Shown here: one piece after another, positions 62,401 through 64,000 of the stretch | How the letters are laid out: each line of letters opens with the position of its first letter | Numbering within the stretch: position 1 is the stretch's first letter | From: Natrialba taiwanensis DSM 12281 | Lineage (GTDB): Archaea > Halobacteriota > Halobacteria > Halobacteriales > Natrialbaceae | NCBI RefSeq assembly: GCF_000337595.1 | Contig: NZ_AOIL01000034.1 | Span: 24,621-88,620 of the forward strand | Direction of reading: 5' to 3' | Length of the DNA: 64,000 nucleotides | The notes under the pieces: model-generated | Told to the model about the DNA's origin: nothing | Databases searched by the model: none | What the model saw: the letters and a program-made list of their open reading frames with translations, nothing else | Translations under genes and position numbers: made by a program

Positions 62401-63507
62401 ATGGCCGGATCAGACACTGAGACTGGCAACAGCACTATTGGCGACGGGACGGAGGCTCCAACCGTCGGCTACGTCGGTCTCGACCACCACCACGCCGAGC
62501 CGTACCTGCGGACCCTCGAGACGCTGCCGGCGACGGTGACCTGCGCCTGTGAGCCGAACGATGCGTTCGATGTCGACTCCGTGGCGAGCCTCGGCGACGT
62601 ACCAGTCTACGGCGACCTCGAAACGATGCTCGCCGACGCCGCCGTCGACGCGGTGTTCCTGACGCTCTCGAACCGAGACACGCCGGCGGCCGTCGAACAG
62701 GCCCTCGAGCGCGGCGTCGACATCTACACGGAGAAGCCGGCGGGCCGAACCGCCGCTGAACTCGAGCCGCTGCTCGACCTCGAGGCCCGGACCGGCGCGA
62801 CGGTCTGCGTCTCCTACCCGTGGCAGAGCCATCCGATCGCCGCGCAGCTGAAGTCCCGCCTGGACGACGGCTTCTTCGGCGACCTCCGCGGATTTGAGGC
62901 ACGGTTCGTCGCCTCGCAGCTCGCGTACCGAAACACCGACCACTTCGTCTTCGACACGGACGCGAGCCGCGGCGGCATCCTCCAGTGGCTTGGCATCCAC
63001 TGGATCCAGTTACTCACCTGGCTCCTCGAGGCACCGATCGCCCGGGTGAATGCTAGTATGACCGCGGGGTTCGACGGAGTCGACGTCGAAGACGGCGCGA
63101 CGCTCCAGCTTGAGACCGAAACCGGAACGCTCGGGACCGTCCACTGCGGCTACTACCTGCGTGATGGAATCTACGACACCCAGCTCAATCTCTACGGCAG
63201 CGGCGGCCGAAGCAACTGGAATCCGATGGGTCGGACCTTCGGCTTCGACGGCGAGACCGAACTCGAACTCGAGTCGGCGGACGACGACTGGAGCGCAACG
63301 CCACACCGGACGATCACGCACGAGTACGAGCCGGGAGCCGGATACGGCGGTACGTGGGGCCGAGAGTTCGTCCGGGAATTCTTTGCGGCCTGCGAAGCCG
63401 ATGCGGAACCGCCCGTCACCCTCGAGGACGCCCTGACCGTCCTCCGGGTTCTCGATGCAGCGTACGAATCGGCCGAGACGGATCGGTGGGTGACAGTCGA
63501 GAAGTAG
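62401..63507 (+). CDS. Gfo/Idh/MocA-family oxidoreductase
   Basis: Protein of 368 residues with VGYVGLDHHHAEPYLRTLETL at the N-terminus, again a modified glycine motif with three histidines, similar in kind to the one at 55059-55952. VFLTLSNRDTPAAVEQALERGVDIYTEKPAGRTAAE carries the EKP motif. The substrate domain has SRGGILQWLGIHWIQLLTWLLEAP. It starts two bases after the stop of the LLM enzyme and is probably cotranscribed. It ends close to the convergent FAH hydrolase. Confidence 0.82.
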   Translation: MAGSDTETGNSTIGDGTEAPTVGYVGLDHHHAEPYLRTLETLPATVTCACEPNDAFDVDSVASLGDVPVYGDLETMLADAAVDAVFLTLSNRDTPAAVEQALERGVDIYTEKPAGRTAAELEPLLDLEARTGATVCVSYPWQSHPIAAQLKSRLDDGFFGDLRGFEARFVASQLAYRNTDHFVFDTDASRGGILQWLGIHWIQLLTWLLEAPIARVNASMTAGFDGVDVEDGATLQLETETGTLGTVHCGYYLRDGIYDTQLNLYGSGGRSNWNPMGRTFGFDGETELELESADDDWSATPHRTITHEYEPGAGYGGTWGREFVREFFAACEADAEPPVTLEDALTVLRVLDAAYESAETDRWVTVEK

Positions 63508-63522
63508 TTCGACGACTCGTTC

Positions 63523-64000
63523 TCAGCGCGCGACGACGTGATTCTCGAGCGTCCCGACGCCTTCGAACTCGACCTCGACGACATCGCCCTCGCCGAGCGG
63601 ACCGGGCCCGAACGGTGTGCCGCTCGCGATGACATCCCCGGGCTCAAGGGTGATGAGTTCGCTCACCTCGGTGATGAGATTCGGAACGGAGAAGATCATC
63701 ATGTCGCGGGTCGTTTCCTGTTTCACCTCGCCGTTGAGCCGGAGTTCGAGGCGGGCGTCATCGGGCACCTCGTCGGGCGTAGCGAGCACCGGGCCTATCG
63801 GGAGCGAGGCGTCGAACGCCTTGCCGCGGACCCAGTTGCGTTCCTCGGCCTGGTCGTCGCGGTTCGAGATATCGTTGACGCAGGTGAACCCGCGGACGAA
63901 CTCCATCGCCTCGTCCTCGTCGACCGCACGACACTGCTCGTCGATCACGATGCCGAACTCTGCCTCGAACTCGACCTCGTCCCGTCCTGGCGGCAGTTCG
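63523..64000 (-). CDS. Fumarylacetoacetase-family hydrolase, 5' end beyond the window
   Basis: C-terminal part of an FAH-superfamily hydrolase, open to the right edge, so the start is not seen. Visible motifs are VEFEAEFGIVID (metal Glu pair) near the edge, CVNDISNRDDQAEERNWVRGKAFD (metal Asp), and LEPGDVIASGTPFGPGP. It closely resembles the FAH protein at 31176-31907, in particular in the SNRDDQ and NWVRGKAFD segments, and is likely a paralogue acting on a related diketo acid. It converges on the Gfo/Idh gene with 15 bases between stops. Confidence 0.85.
   Translation of the reverse strand, partial: ELPPGRDEVEFEAEFGIVIDEQCRAVDEDEAMEFVRGFTCVNDISNRDDQAEERNWVRGKAFDASLPIGPVLATPDEVPDDARLELRLNGEVKQETTRDMMIFSVPNLITEVSELITLEPGDVIASGTPFGPGPLGEGDVVEVEFEGVGTLENHVVAR

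Overview
The window is haloarchaeal (class Halobacteria). Proteins are strongly acidic, coding DNA is GC-rich, and several secreted proteins carry twin-arginine signals, two of them with a lipobox. Many genes start on an ATG about 25-30 nt after an AT-rich TATA-like box, as expected for leaderless archaeal transcripts. A HalOD1-type protein is also present. I see no rRNA, tRNA, CRISPR array or intact transposase. The window is almost wholly catabolic and falls into three blocks.

Block 1 (0.3-14.3 kb): a secreted GH68 levansucrase, then an acetoin / 2,3-butanediol island. The island holds a lipoate-protein ligase, 2,3-butanediol dehydrogenase, TPP-dependent E1 alpha and beta (AcoA/AcoB), an AcoX-like protein, an E2, an SDR acetoin/diacetyl reductase, an alpha/beta hydrolase and E3 (dihydrolipoyl dehydrogenase). 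A HalOD1 protein and an IclR regulator follow. The E2 has two tandem E3-binding domains and has lost the catalytic histidine.

Block 2 (14.8-33.0 kb): a sugar-acid catabolism cluster. It opens with a decayed stretch holding two pseudogenes and a second IclR regulator. It continues with mannonate dehydratase, an SDR, a DctPQM TRAP transporter, two UxaA-type dehydratase large subunits around one SAF subunit, a zinc dehydrogenase, a UspA protein, a LutC plus LutB-LutA fusion for lactate oxidation, an enolase-superfamily dehydratase, a fumarylacetoacetase-family hydrolase and a Gfo/Idh/MocA dehydrogenase. Together these suggest import of acidic sugars, dehydration to 2-keto-3-deoxy acids, and possibly a diketo-hydrolase route giving pyruvate plus lactate. 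Six copies of a GTCCAAC-N3-GTTGGAC palindrome lie in non-coding DNA of this block, one upstream of the IclR gene itself.

Block 3 (33.8-64.0 kb): a polysaccharide / oligosaccharide utilisation region. It encodes a family-5 ABC importer (binding protein, fused double ATPase, two permeases, two small membrane proteins, one decayed binding-protein copy), a SelA-fold PLP enzyme, a 1,251-residue Tat-exported heparinase II/III-like lyase, a tandem alpha/beta-hydrolase esterase, a GH20 hexosaminidase, a formylglycine-type sulfatase, two TIM-barrel sugar isomerases, four Gfo/Idh/MocA dehydrogenases, a HEAT-repeat protein, an Eis-like acetyltransferase, an Nramp-fold transporter lacking the metal ligands, a luciferase-like oxidoreductase and a second FAH-family hydrolase cut by the window edge. 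Lyase, sulfatase, hexosaminidase and esterase together point to a sulfated, partly N-acetylated acidic polysaccharide. The exact substrate cannot be read from the sequence.
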